A stretch of 30,566 nucleotides of DNA from NCBI GenBank assembly GCA_000151295.1, contig GG745376.1, positions 137,454 through 168,019 of the forward strand. The letters run 5' to 3'. Origin of the DNA: Allomyces macrogynus ATCC 38327. Lineage: Eukaryota; Blastocladiomycota; Blastocladiomycetes; Blastocladiales; Blastocladiaceae. Positions 19,092 to 29,864 of this stretch are shown piece by piece. A program made the position numbers and the translations under genes. Every line of letters begins with the position of its first letter. Position 1 is the stretch's first letter. The notes under the pieces are model-generated. The model made no database searches. It had not been told where the DNA came from and saw only the letters and a list, made by a program, of their open reading frames with translations.

Positions 19092-21363
19092 ATGTACCAA
19101 CATCAAGGCCAGCCTGCACCACCTGCTCCACCCATCGACCGCGTCCACGGCCCGCCAACGGACCCGAATACTCTTCCTGTCGTCCCCGCCACGCTCTTGG
19201 TTCTCGCAGAACATACTGCTGCTCAAGCGCGAGGGGCACTCGCATCGTTGCGTGCAACGGGGTCCGGGAACAGTACTCACGCCGACCGACAAGTCCGAAT
19301 TGCCGTACATTGCTTGGAATCCGTTGCGCGCATGCCGAACCTGCCCTTGGCTGCTGCTATCGAGGCTAGGTTGAGACTTGTTGCGGTGGTCACCGAGTTT
19401 GCGCAGTACGGGGATACGGGCGCGGACCACATTGCGCAGGACGCGTTGCACAAGACGGTACGGCCCCCGCTCTCCCACGAGCACGTTTTTTCCCCCCATT
19501 GGTCGCTTGCTATCCAAACTAGGCCACGCTCACCACCCGCCTCCCGCCCGGCTCTGACCTCGCGTACTCGGCGCACCGACACCACATGACCTACCTCCTC
19601 GCGACCCACCGCTCGACCCAAGCCATCCCAATGATCCGATCCGCGTGGCACGCATCTATCTCGCTCGGCCGGATCGCATGGGCGTTCGTCTTTGCGACTA
19701 CGCACCTCGCGGCCTCCTCGACCCCGCTCGACACGTGGCGCGCCGAAATCGTGCCCTTCTGCCAAACCCACTTGGCCGCACACCCGATCCTCGTTATGCA
19801 CTTGACGATGCACGTCGCGCACCAAGTCCTCGCCCGCAGCGACTCGGGCGCGCGCGATTTCACGGCGCTTAAGGAGTACTTTGACGCGGTCGAGGCCGCG
19901 GCACGGGCTGCGGCAAATGGTGGGACCGTGGTCCCGCGCCGCATGCGCGCGCAGTGGCACGTGCTGGAAATCCTGGCGTCACTGAAGGCCGACCGCGTCG
20001 CACATGCGTCGACGAAGCTCGCGGCGCTGCAGCAATTACTTGAGCAGCCGAGTGAGGGAGTGGGAGAGATTGGGTTTGCGACGGCGCAAGATGGCGGGGT
20101 GGACGTGTTGGTGGCCAACATTTCGCATCCGCTGGTCTTGGCGGCGGCGCCGATTCAGCCGGTCAGGTTGGAGACGTGGACGGAGAGCGAGGTCGTGGTG
20201 GTGACGTATTTGGTGAGCGCGTTGGTGAATCGGTTGGATGTGCAGAGTGATCGCGCGAGGTTGTTTTTGGAGCATGGGGTCGCGACGTTACAGAGTACGC
20301 TGGAACTGGTGTGGTAGTTGGGTGCTCGGAGACTGACGGATTTTCTGCGTAGGACATGCGCCAGGCGTGCGGTTCGATGGCCTGTTGGCCGCGTTTTACT
20401 CGACCCTGTTCGATGTTGCGCTCAGTCAAGGCCAGTTCAAGGCGGCCGCCGAGGTTCGTCTTCCCTGTCCGCTACCCACTCGATTGAGCTTGCCGCTCAC
20501 CATTTCCCGATTTCCCACAGACGTTCGACCTCCTCGCATCCCTCGCGACCCCACCCCCCACCCACGTCCTGCACCTGCATCTCGCGCACCTGCACCAAGC
20601 CGCCAACGACTGGCTCCTCGCCTTCGCGCACTTTGACGCCGTCGTTTCCGACCGCGACGCGCCCGCCAGCTTGCGCGACGTCGCACGGCTCGGACTCGCG
20701 CAGGGTCTCGTCTACGCGGCTGACTCGACCACGGGCGACGACCACCTATCCACGGCGCGCGCGCTCCTCGCAGCGTGCGATCCGGAAACGCACGCGAGTA
20801 TTGCCCCGGCCGTGGCGATGGTGCGGGTGATGACGTTGACGGAGGTGAACAAGCAAAAGTAGGTTGTTGCTCAGCCAGCCACTGAAGGTTCGGAATTAGA
20901 TGCTGACCAATGCGGCCGGTGTAGGAAAGCGCTGATCGACGCGCTCAAAGCGGCCAAGGACAATTTGCACGTCAAGACCGCGGCCATGGCCGTGTCGGGC
21001 GCGGTGCTCGCGTCGCTCGCAACGTACCATGCGCGCGCGTCGTTGCAGACGGCCGTCACGATGGCGGCGAAAGCGGGGATGGTGAATGTGGCCGCGGCGT
21101 GCGCGGACGCTGTTGCGGGTACGTTCTGCGCTGGTTTGCTTGGGGTGGTACGGAGCTAATGCTAATTGGGGGGGGGGGGGGGGGTTACGGGCGTAGAATT
21201 GCATGCGGTTGTCGGGCAGGACGCGCCCTCGGCCGTCATTGATGACCGGAATAGGTTGGCTGGAAAGGCGGCGAAGGCGGCGGGGGATGCGCGGGATGCG
21301 GGTGGAGAGGGTCGCGGTGAGTGGACACCGGGGTGGGGATTGGAGCAAGGAGTCGTGCAGTAA
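19092..21363 (+). CDS. MAU2: TPR-type cohesin-loader subunit, MAU2/Scc4-like
   Basis: Proposed exons 19092-19457, 19523-20294, 20353-20453, 20521-20858, 20925-21118 and 21197-21363 give ~645 aa, matching MAU2 length (human ~613). All phases agree; exon 2 must end at GTACGC (20295), because later donors leave the wrong phase. The protein is all-helical and TPR-like. The MAU2-like N-terminal block is QVRIAVHCLESVARMPNLP followed by AAAIEARLRLVAVVTEFAQY. A HRSTQAIPMIRSAWHAS segment, WTESEVVVVTYLVSALVNRL and FYSTLFDVALSQGQFKAAAE recall its helical repeats. MAU2 binds the N-terminus of Scc2/NIPBL and loads cohesin. The assignment rests on pattern memory only; another TPR protein is possible. Intron 5 contains a run of 17 G (21168-21184). 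A GTGAGT at ~21316 could be a further donor, so the C-terminus is uncertain. Confidence 0.62.
21168..21184 (+). repeat. G17 homopolymer inside a MAU2 intron
   Basis: Seventeen consecutive G lie 10 bases before the acceptor TAG (21194-21196). The position where a polypyrimidine tract is normally expected is instead pure purine. Length may be unreliable in the assembly. Confidence 0.85.
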
Positions 21364-22479
21364 AGCATGCCGATAATGGCCTTTTTGGCCTCCATCGAGA
21401 GACGCAGACTGCATATGGGGCCGCCCTTGACCATCGCGACAGGGAGGGGTCCTGGAATAATCGCGACACGGGTAAAGCCGACCATGCGGCTCATAACGTG
21501 CGCGCTGGGTCCGACAGCTGCTTGAAGCAGTGGGTAAGAAGGGCGCTCGAGCAGAGAATTGTGCAATCCAGCAAGCTGGCACTGATGTTCTCATTGAAGC
21601 ATTGCAGCAACGGGCGTGCCCGACGCGGCCTATTCACGTCGCCCATGTGATGAACCTGGACTCGCGCGCGCTTTGTTGCAAACCATCAACGCCGCGTCTG
21701 ACAGGGTTACAGGACGGTGGAGAAGCATGCACTTCGTGTCACAAAGCAAGTCCCGCTTCAGTTGGCTCTCATCGCCATTACCAGGGCAGCATTGGGGCCA
21801 TGGCCATCATGTTACTTGTACCAATCACTCGCCTGCCTCGCTGCAATTACCATGGTTACCAACGGCATCGTCGACGTGGCCGTCACGACGTACGGGTCGG
21901 CCATTCGCATCTCGATACCCGCCATCCTGTTGGATAAAACAAGATAATCATTTATTGAATTTGTGTCGAAAGAGCGGTCATGGTCCGTGCCCGGCTCAGT
22001 CGTTGCGGTGCTTGAGACCGACAATGCGCGTGTCCTGCTTCAAACCTCCGTTGCCACTGCCGCCAACGTTGGGACGAGCGTGTGGTCTGTGAGGTCACGA
22101 TCATGGAGTCGACCCGGCGCTGACTATCCCGCCTTGGCCAAAATTGCACCACACGGTCGTTGGCCAAAATACCCCCAAGACCGACCTCGACCACTACGGG
22201 AGAAGCGATGTGGGACGCGCAGAGCGAGTCCCACTGTGTTGCAGCACGGTGGGCAAGCAAGCGAGTGCACAGAAAGCAGCGCTCGCACGCCGATGCAAGG
22301 CAAAGTTTGACACCGAATCTGCCGTGGCAGCAAAGCGCATATTTGCGACAGACAGCTTGGGGATCGGGGCCTCCCAAGCGGACCCACGATCCCCCTCCAC
22401 CCAGTCTCGTCCAGCGCGCGAGAACACGTCCATCAAGTCAGGATCAAAGTGGATCAAAGCCCCGGTCAAAACCGAAACG

Positions 22480-22532
22480 TTGCGCCAGTTGTGCGCCAGT
22501 TGTGCGCCAGTTGTGCGCCAGTTGTGCGCCAG
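22480..22532 (+). repeat. 11-bp tandem repeat (TTGTGCGCCAG), 4 perfect units plus a partial unit
   Basis: Perfect units begin at 22489, 22500, 22511 and 22522, with a truncated unit (TTGCGCCAG) at 22480. The unit length is close to one helical turn. It is not a coding repeat (11 is not a multiple of 3) and there are no spacers, so it is not CRISPR-like. Confidence 0.9.
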
Positions 22533-23532
22533 GCGGACGTGCAAACGGCATTTTAGCTCGCGTGAGCGATTATCACCATCAACCCAATTGACCGGGAAGG
22601 GCCCTGGAAGATTTGGCGGGGCATCCTTGTTAGCCTCATGCAGGGCCTGGCGAGGCGCAGCAGCTTCGCCAGGCAGCGCCAGTCTCGGCGCCAGTTTCAG
22701 CCAGTCATGAGGTCTGCCAGCGCCACTCGTCGCCAGTCATGGGTCCTGCACCCGTGAACAATCTCTTCTGCCTTGTGGTTCCCGTACTACGTGCGCGACC
22801 AACGGCCGGGGCCTGGCTGCAGCTCGTTTGCGCGTGCATGTGCGGGTGCGGGGGGATCCGTCCGCACCGGTTCCGTGAGCGACGGAGTCGTGGCTACTCC
22901 GGCCGCGCTGCCCCCGCGAGACCTAGTCCCCGTGGCGGCGCCGGACCACGGCGGTGCAGTTTACAGTTTAGTTGAGGGGCAGCCACCAGAACTGTGGTTG
23001 GGGGTTGAATTCGCCCGAGGGCCGTGCTGGACAGTGCCCGCGCGATGTCTGGCCCGCACAACCACCACTCGACTGGCGGTCTCCTGCCGACCAACCCGTG
23101 CCATGCCAAACGCTGCCATGCAAACGAAGAACAGGGCACCCGCCACCCGGCGCACGCCTGGCGTAGCTGGCCCATGATCGCTTGAAGTGCATGTCTACAT
23201 GGGCCAATCCAGCTCCAACAAGGTTGGTTGGTTTGGATCGGACGTGGAGAAAAACGTTCTTGTTCGGGATGGTGCGCGGCTTGACCCTGCACTTGCCCAG
23301 CTCGAATGGTTTGCAAACTTGAAACAGTTTCCCGACGCGCGCGCTTCCCGCTGTTGTTCATCATCCACCATCATCGCGACAGGGATTCGCAGGAGGGACG
23401 GCCCGACTGGCTGCAGCAACCAATTCCTTGGCGGTCGTCAGCTTGGAGTCTTGCTCGCGGACGCACATTCTTGCAAACGCACGGGCCAATTCCGGGGCAA
23501 CGTTGTCCTCGTCGTTCCGCGCGCGACCTTTG

Positions 23533-23539
23533 TATAAAG
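23533..23539 (+). promoter_or_regulatory. TATA-like box upstream of the OPT gene
   Basis: TATAAAG lies 152 bp upstream of the ATG at 23685 in otherwise GC-rich DNA, followed by CT-rich sequence and an ACC-ATG-G start context. It is the clearest core promoter candidate in the window. Confidence 0.45.
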
Positions 23540-23684
23540 TCCGCACAGTCCCCCACAACGTGTCCAGACTCCTTCAAACGTTTTCTCTCCCCGGCTGACT
23601 GCCAACGAACCCCGACCCGACCTGCGCGCGCGTGTTCTTTGCAGCCGCTCACTTGCGCCGCGAACCTCGCCCACCGCCGCCACC

Positions 23685-26600
23685 ATGGGAGCCGCCATTG
23701 ATGCCGAAAAGGCCATGGCGCCGACCGACGACAAGAAGATCAACTCCAAGGAGGGGTCGTCGTTTGTCGTCGATGCCGAGTTCGAAGCGAGCATCTCGGG
23801 TACGTGACCGACTTGATGTGATCAAGGACGCACAATTGTTGGACAGATCTGACCGTGTTGATGATTCGACGCGCAACCTAGGCATGATCCCGCAAAAGGA
23901 TGACCCGTCGACGCCGTCGCTCACCTGGCGCGTGTGGTTCCTGGGATTGATGTTTTGCTGTATTCTCTGTCCGTATTCTCAGCAGTCACGGCCGCTCATT
24001 CTTGCCACCGCTCTGATCGAGTTTCAACTGGCGAAACTGACCCGAGGTCCATTTTGCAGCGGCGGCAAACCAGATGTTCTATTACCGCACGAACTCGTTT
24101 ATTATTTCGTACGTTTCTCGATTGCACGCCTCGCCCACTCCGCACCCCGCTCCGCACCTCCTTTACATGCGCGATGATCCTAAAACGGAAAATTGCTTGC
24201 TTTTTTTTCACTAGCGCATACGTCGCCGTGCTGCTGAGTTACCCGCTCGGAGTCGCGTTGGCCCGCGTCGTCCCGCGCGTGCACGTCCCATGCGGTCCTC
24301 TTGGCTCGTTCAACCTCAACCCGGGCCCGTTCTCGGTCAAAGAGCACGTGCTCATTGGTATTTTTGGCTCGACGGGCGCCGCCGGCATTTACGGTACGCT
24401 TTCTGCACCCACGATCGCGACAAAATCGGACTCGCGTTTGCGAGCTGCACGCTTCTCACCACTCGTCACCGCGCGTCCTATACTTCCGCAGGTACCGACA
24501 ACCTCGCGGTTCAGAAGGAATTCTACGTACGTAGTTGACCTCGGAGAGATCACTCGCTAAGTTATCGCACAGATGTTCTCTGCCTGATCGCCACCCACCC
24601 CATTAAAGCACGCATTCTAACTCCTGAGCGCTGCTCTTTGACTCTAGAACCTTGATGTATGTTCCACGGTTCACCAAGAATCACTCTCCACCAGTTTGTC
24701 GAACGCCGTGATGCCTTGCGGTTGAGCGAAAATGACTTTGCGGCGTGCAACCGCCTCGTGCGCCGCGCTGCTCACGACTCACCTCGACGGTTTCTTGCAT
24801 CATTTCAGATTGGCCCAGCCTGGTCGATTCTCTTCCTGATTGCCACATCGGTGCTTGGGTTCGGCATTTCCGGCGTGTCGCGCAAGTTCCTGATCCGTCC
24901 GTCGCACATGGTCTGGCCGTCGGTCCTGCCGTCCGTTGCGCTCTACGGCGCTTTCCACGGTCTCAACCGCGCCGAGCAGAAGGAGACGGCCGAGGGGGGC
25001 AAGAAGGGCTTGTCAACGCTGCAATTCTTCTTCATCGCGGCCAGCTGCATGTTCGTCTACCACCTCGTCGGCCCCGGCTGGATCTCACCGCTGCTCTCGC
25101 AGTTGCCGCTGCTCTGCTGGATCGCGCCCAAGGGCAGCATGGCCCAGTACTACGGCTCGACGGCCGGCGGCGTCGGCATCCTGTCATTCACGCTCGACTG
25201 GTCGTACATTACGTCGACGGCCATGAGTAGTACGTATCCCACACTTGATCAAGGGTGACGCTGCGCCCCAGCAAGTCCAGAAAACTGACAGCACCACTCC
25301 GCTCCTTGCTCTCTCCCACTTTTAGTGCCGTACTGGTCGGCGTGCAACCTGTTCGTCAGCTACGTCATTTTCCAATGGATTTTGAGTCCGATCGCGTTCT
25401 CGGGCAACTGGTGGTCGGACGTGCTCGGCATCCCGCTCAACAACACCAAGCTCACGGACAAGAACGGCAAGAAGACGTCGGCCGACGCGCTCGTCGATCC
25501 GCACACGCACGAGATCATTCAGAGCCTCTACGAGGACAAGAAGCCGCTCTACATCTCGCCGTTCTTTGCATGGTCCTGTCCGTATCTCTCTGCCGCGACT
25601 CACGACCCGCTGTTGCGCGCATCACGCCCGGCTCTGACGTTATAATATTCCCCACCCTTTTACCAATGAAGACTTCGGCTCGATGGCCTCGTTCACGTCG
25701 GCGCTTTCGCACACGATCACGTTCTTTGGTCCCGACATTCTGCGGTCGTTCCGCACGATCCGCCAGGGCGATGACGAGGACGACATTCACAACAGGCTCA
25801 TGAAGGCCTACCCGGAGGTGCCCGATTCCTGGTACTACGGGTGCGTAATTTCTGATGCACGGCCCCGCTTTGTACCTTGTTGTAGCGCTGCTGATCAAGG
25901 AAGCCCATCGCATCGCATTCAGGTTTTTCTGTCTCACCGCCATTCTCGCCATCATCGTACGTTTTTTGATGCCCGGAGAAGCGTGGGGAGTGTCGGAGTC
26001 CTTTGACTGACTCTTGGTCGCGCAGGTCTGCCACTTCTCGGGCATCGGCATGGCGTGGTGGGCCACGCTCCTGTCCATGGCCGTGTCCATTATCGGCACG
26101 ATTCCGATCGCGATTGTGCTCGCAACGTCCGGCGTGAGTCTGTATATGGTGAGTTTTTTTTGCTTTCACGATGATGCTTGATTTGACATTCTTGTCCTCC
26201 AGGCTCACCAACTTGTTTGCTTCCCTCGCTCCGCTAGAACGGTACGATGAGACGCCGACGCGAAACTTAGCCATTTCTTGTCCCTAAGCTCACGAAGTTG
26301 CTTCCGCCGCCCTTCTAGTTATTGCCGAGTTTGTTTACGGTCTCATTCTCCCGGGCAACCCGGTCGTCATGATGGCCTTCAAGTGCCTTGGCGTCACGGT
26401 TTCCACGCAGTGCTTGACCCTGCTGAGCGACCTTAAGCTCGGCCACTACCTCAAGATCCCGCCGCGCCACGTCTTCTACGTCCAGATCTCGTCGCAGTTC
26501 GTGGCCGTCATTGTTTCGTACTTGACCATGGTGGGCTGGTTCAACAACCCCGACCGTACGCGTTTTGTTTGCTTTCCACGCGGTGATCACACGTCGGAAC

Positions 26601-27357
26601 ATTCGAGCTGACGGGATTGCTCTCCACCCCATCCAGACGTCCAGTGGCTTAAGGTCAATGGCAAGGGCGTCGAGGGCGTCGGCAAGAACTGGGGCGCGAC
26701 CAACACGAACGTCTACTACTCGGCGTCGCTTATTTGGGGTGCTATTGGCCCGATTCGTTTCTTTGTACGCATCCCTCCCTTCTCCACTGCAAGGCCTGCC
26801 TGCAGCGATTGACTGACCCACTCCCCCCATTATATACCCAATAGTTTGAATCGGTCTACTCGTCGCTCATTATTACGGGTCTGCTGCTTGGTTTGGCGCT
26901 GCCGCCGATTCTCAAGCTCGGTTCGATGGTCACGGACAAGATCCCTGTGCGTTTCCACCCACCCACCATCGGCTCACCGTCAAAACGACCACTTCTGACC
27001 CAATTTTTGTGCTCTTTTCCGCGGGAATAGTGGCACTTAATTCAATCACCTCTGCTTTTCCAGGTGGGATCGCCCGGTATCTATCAATCGGCGGTGCTCA
27101 CGTCGTTTGGCGTCTCGACGCTGTTCCAGTTCTACATGTACCGCTACCGCCGCGGCTGGTGGACCAAGTACAACTACGTGCTCGCGACCGCCCTCGACGT
27201 CGGCGTTGCGATTGCGGCGCTCGTCGTGTCGTGGTTCCTGGCCGAAGTCGAGCTGCCGTACTGGCTCCTCAACCCGGACCCTGATACTGCAGGCCCGTTC
27301 GGCGACACGTGCGAGCCGCCCGAGGACCAGGACCGCTGGATGAAGTCCTTCAGTTGA
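23685..27357 (+). CDS. Oligopeptide transporter, OPT family (16 exons)
   Basis: OPT proteins are proton-coupled plasma-membrane importers of small peptides (fungal Opt1/Isp4 type). Exons: 23685-23799, 23882-23968, 24060-24108, 24215-24393, 24492-24526, 24648-24656 (9 nt), 24809-25229, 25326-25577, 25672-25840, 25923-25956, 26026-26148, 26238-26241 (4 nt), 26319-26555, 26637-26764, 26845-26946, 27031-27357. All phases agree and give 756 aa, normal for the family. Family blocks: DDPSTPSLTWRVWFLG, NQMFYYRTN, FNLNPGPFSVKEHVLIGIF, TDNLAVQKEFY, FLIRPSHMVWPSVLP, YYGSTAGGVGILSFTLDWSY, HNRLMKAYPEVPDSWYYG, NVIAEFVYGLILPGNPV, SLIWGAIGPIRFF and WWTKYNYVLATALDVGVA. About 12-14 hydrophobic segments are spread through the protein. 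The gene is far more intron-rich than its neighbours. Start chosen at the ATG in ACC-ATG-G context. Confidence 0.95.
24648..24656 (+). other. 9-nt microexon of the OPT gene
   Basis: Reads AAC-CTT-GAT between acceptor CTCTAG and donor GTATGT. It inserts Asn-Leu-Asp between KEFY and IGPAWSILFL, matching the family pattern in which the YY/FY motif is followed by Asn and a short linker before the next membrane helix. In-frame length means skipping would give a protein lacking three residues. Confidence 0.65.
26238..26241 (+). other. 4-nt microexon of the OPT gene
   Basis: AACG, bounded by TCCGCTAG (acceptor) and GTACGA (donor). It supplies Asn plus the first base of Val, linking SLYM to IAEFVYG and recreating the conserved OPT motif N-V-I-x-E-F/L. 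Without it the frame is lost (the preceding exon ends in phase 0 and the next starts with two bases of a codon). Confidence 0.65.
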
Positions 27358-29332
27358 TCGAGGAGTGCATTTTTGTTGGGCTTTGTCGTGTGCGCGTTTG
27401 CGCGCATTGCATATGACCGGGTTGCAGGGTTGGTTGGCCAGGTTTGGCTGAGCGAGTCGCTGGTGCTTTTTTCGTGCCTTTTCAACGCTATATAGTAGAG
27501 TTATATTATTTCGCATATCTTCTTGATCAAGGCCCCATAGTTGCTCGCTTTCCCATTCACTTGTTGCTGTCATTTCATGCCATTTCATGGATGGTGCACG
27601 AATCAGTGCTGTGTCGCTCAGCGCCAACGAGCACCGTCGCCAGACCCTCTAGAATGCCGAGAACGGTCTCAGCAAATTTTCTCAGCGCCGGAAGCATCAG
27701 CGGAGCTCTCAGGGTCTCGGTGCTGCGCGCGACGGGCTGGAGCCAGTGTCGAATGGTGATGCCTCATGATTTGCACGAATGTTGAGTCCACGTCGTTTCG
27801 TGCCAAGCCAAGCCTCTGCTTGTCCTGACATCAACTCTGCTATCACATTGATCTCATTTTCAGCGCTGAAAGCATCAGCGGGCTTCCGTATCGGACTTGG
27901 CAACAGCTTCGCTTCCATCACTCAAACCGATGTTATCAGCAGCTTTTGCAGAGCAAAGCAAGGATCATCGGGGCAGCTTATTGGAATGCAAATGGAACCG
28001 AGATGATAACCACCAACTGGATAAGTCGTCTCCCAGATCTCGCGAAGTATGCACCGTTCACACATCTGTCGGTTGTGGGTCCGAAAAAGCAGCGCGACTT
28101 CGGCCGAGTGTGATCGGAATATGTGGACGAGCTCTGGGGATCGATGGCAGCAAACGGCGGGCCTGGAGGCTCACAATAATGACCCGAGTTTCCAAACTGA
28201 AGCAGCAAACGAGCATTGATGGAAAGCGTCGGGAGAACTCAACAAGTAAGCATGCATCAAGAGCGAAATGAGGCAGCCAATGAGTGGAGCAATTGTACCA
28301 AAGGGACCGATGAACTTTGTCACCCGCAACAGCGGCAAAACATGGCAACAAAACCCGAAATCACATCGCGCAACATAACGCTTGCGAAGATCGGCCAGAC
28401 CGTTCGTGGCAACGTTGCCATGGAACAAATAGCCCCTTCAAAGAGTGGTTCTTTGACCCACACCTGCGAACATTCGGCCACACGGTGAATTGCCAAATGT
28501 GCAGGATCCGGCCCCTTGAGCGGGTTCACTCCAAAGAGATGTCGTCAGTCACCAATGATCTTTCCAACAAGGATCGTGAAGTCTCGGTCGCACGATTCGG
28601 TGAACTCCAACCCGACAAGCTTGACAAAGTATCATGGCGCGACGGGATCAAACGAGGCAGGACGAGCGGCAACGACGAAGATAAGAGCACGAATGAATGA
28701 AGTCGGCTCTGATAAACACAGAGAATGTCGGCCTCGGTCACGTTTCCAGCCTTGCTGATGTTTCAAGAAGACGAGCATAGCCCCAAGATAAATTGTGACC
28801 GTGCGGATGTAAAGCCATTGAGAAAACCGACGCTGCAAGATCCGCACTGAAAAACGGATATGGATCGAAACGGTGAGGCCACCGGTGTGAAAACGGCGAA
28901 AATGCATTCTTGGAACACGTGATTGCTCAGCGGAAAACACAAACTCAAATCCACTGCATCAGATCCGTTGTGGCAAGGTCGGGGGCGATCGGATATGATC
29001 TATTTGAAGAAGCGCCGCCAGCCAAGCGAATGATGCTAATGCTCGTATGCTCGAGAAGTGGCAGACTTGCCATAGAGACCCAGCCACAAACTGGTCCGCT
29101 GAAGATCTAAGGATTCGTAATTTGCTGCATTGTGTAAAAACCAGGAGCATCAAGACGAGGAACAAAGCGTTTGATCAAAATGGAGCAAATGAAGAGTATC
29201 AATCCCACAAACAATATCTGCAAGAGATGCGGTCAAGCAACGTCGAGCAACTCAAAACACATCACACCAAATGAGTATCACGCAGCGCAGCATGGCAGAC
29301 AGCGGCAACACTGCCATTGTTCGACTCGACAA
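27358..29332. other. ~2-kb region without a callable gene
   Basis: Base composition is closer to neutral than in the genes. An imperfect direct repeat (about 27681-27702 and 27861-27881, sharing AGCATCAGCGG) is visible. On the minus strand, several short hydrophobic frames (about 28428-28171, 28940-28763 and 28351-28058) sit in different frames and could be exons or debris of a membrane protein, but they cannot be joined with confidence. No RNA gene is recognised. Confidence 0.4.
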
Positions 29333-29864
29333 TCATGTTAGCCATGCTTGCACAAATTCGGTCGCGCGATGAATGGTAGGAAGTGGGTCAACTGAACCCT
29401 CCCATTCAGCGATGACCCATCCAGCGAGGGCCATGATGTCGTCGAAGCACGATTCGAGAAAATCGGGCCCGAACTGCATGCAGTTCAAAGTAATCCCGGC
29501 ACTCAAAATAACAATGGTCAGCACTTTCAGACCGTGCGGGTGCAGGTCGAGCGTATCGCTGCGAAGAAAGGAGCACTCGGTGGTGACAACCTCCTCGATA
29601 AACGACAACAACAGATTGGGGTCGAGATGCTGCTGCGGTTGTGATGAGCAACGCGGTCAACAGATCCAAATTGCGGTCATCGTATTGGGTCCACACGCCC
29701 CAGACGTTCTTGCTGAGTCCGTGGAGTTCGGAGAAAATGGATTCGACGAAAAACACGGTATCCAGCCGGTCCTCCTTGACCGTGTAGACGACACGGGAAT
29801 GCGGCGTCGTCGTGGTCGTTGCCGGCAAGCCAGAATCAGACTCACCGTCCAACTCGGACGGCAT
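29333..29864 (-). pseudogene. DUF6604-like gene, right copy, apparently frameshifted
   Basis: The ATG at 29864 corresponds to that of the left copy (1465), and the first ~66 codons are identical. Beyond 29662 it diverges but keeps the family motif (LDLLTALLITT, close to the D-L-x-T-A-x-x-T-T pattern of DUF6604). The first frame then loses family character, while a second frame carries HLDPNLLLSFIEEVV and continues to a stop at 29333-29335 (ending QAWLT). The switch falls in a short GCA repeat at about 29621-29635; one extra base would explain it. No plausible intron bridges the frames. It could be a pseudogene, a sequencing error or a slippage-prone contingency repeat. Confidence 0.55.

Larger units (their letters stand above)
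21364..23684. other. 2.3-kb region without a confident gene
   Basis: No frame shows a recognisable family. A minus-strand frame (about 21566-21162) contains a moderately hydrophobic stretch (VGFTRVAIIPGPLPVAMV) and another near 21935-21825 does as well, but neither has flanking exons that I can join. Landmarks are a 10-bp direct repeat (GGATCAAAG, twice, near 22441), the 11-bp tandem repeat at 22480-22532, a GCCAG-rich stretch (about 22640-22735) and, just before the OPT gene, a TATA-like box. It could hold a decayed gene, a long non-coding transcript or regulatory DNA. Confidence 0.4.

Noticed and set aside
22480..22532. CRISPR-like array
   Set aside because: Units are 11 bp, directly adjacent without spacers, in a eukaryotic nuclear context.
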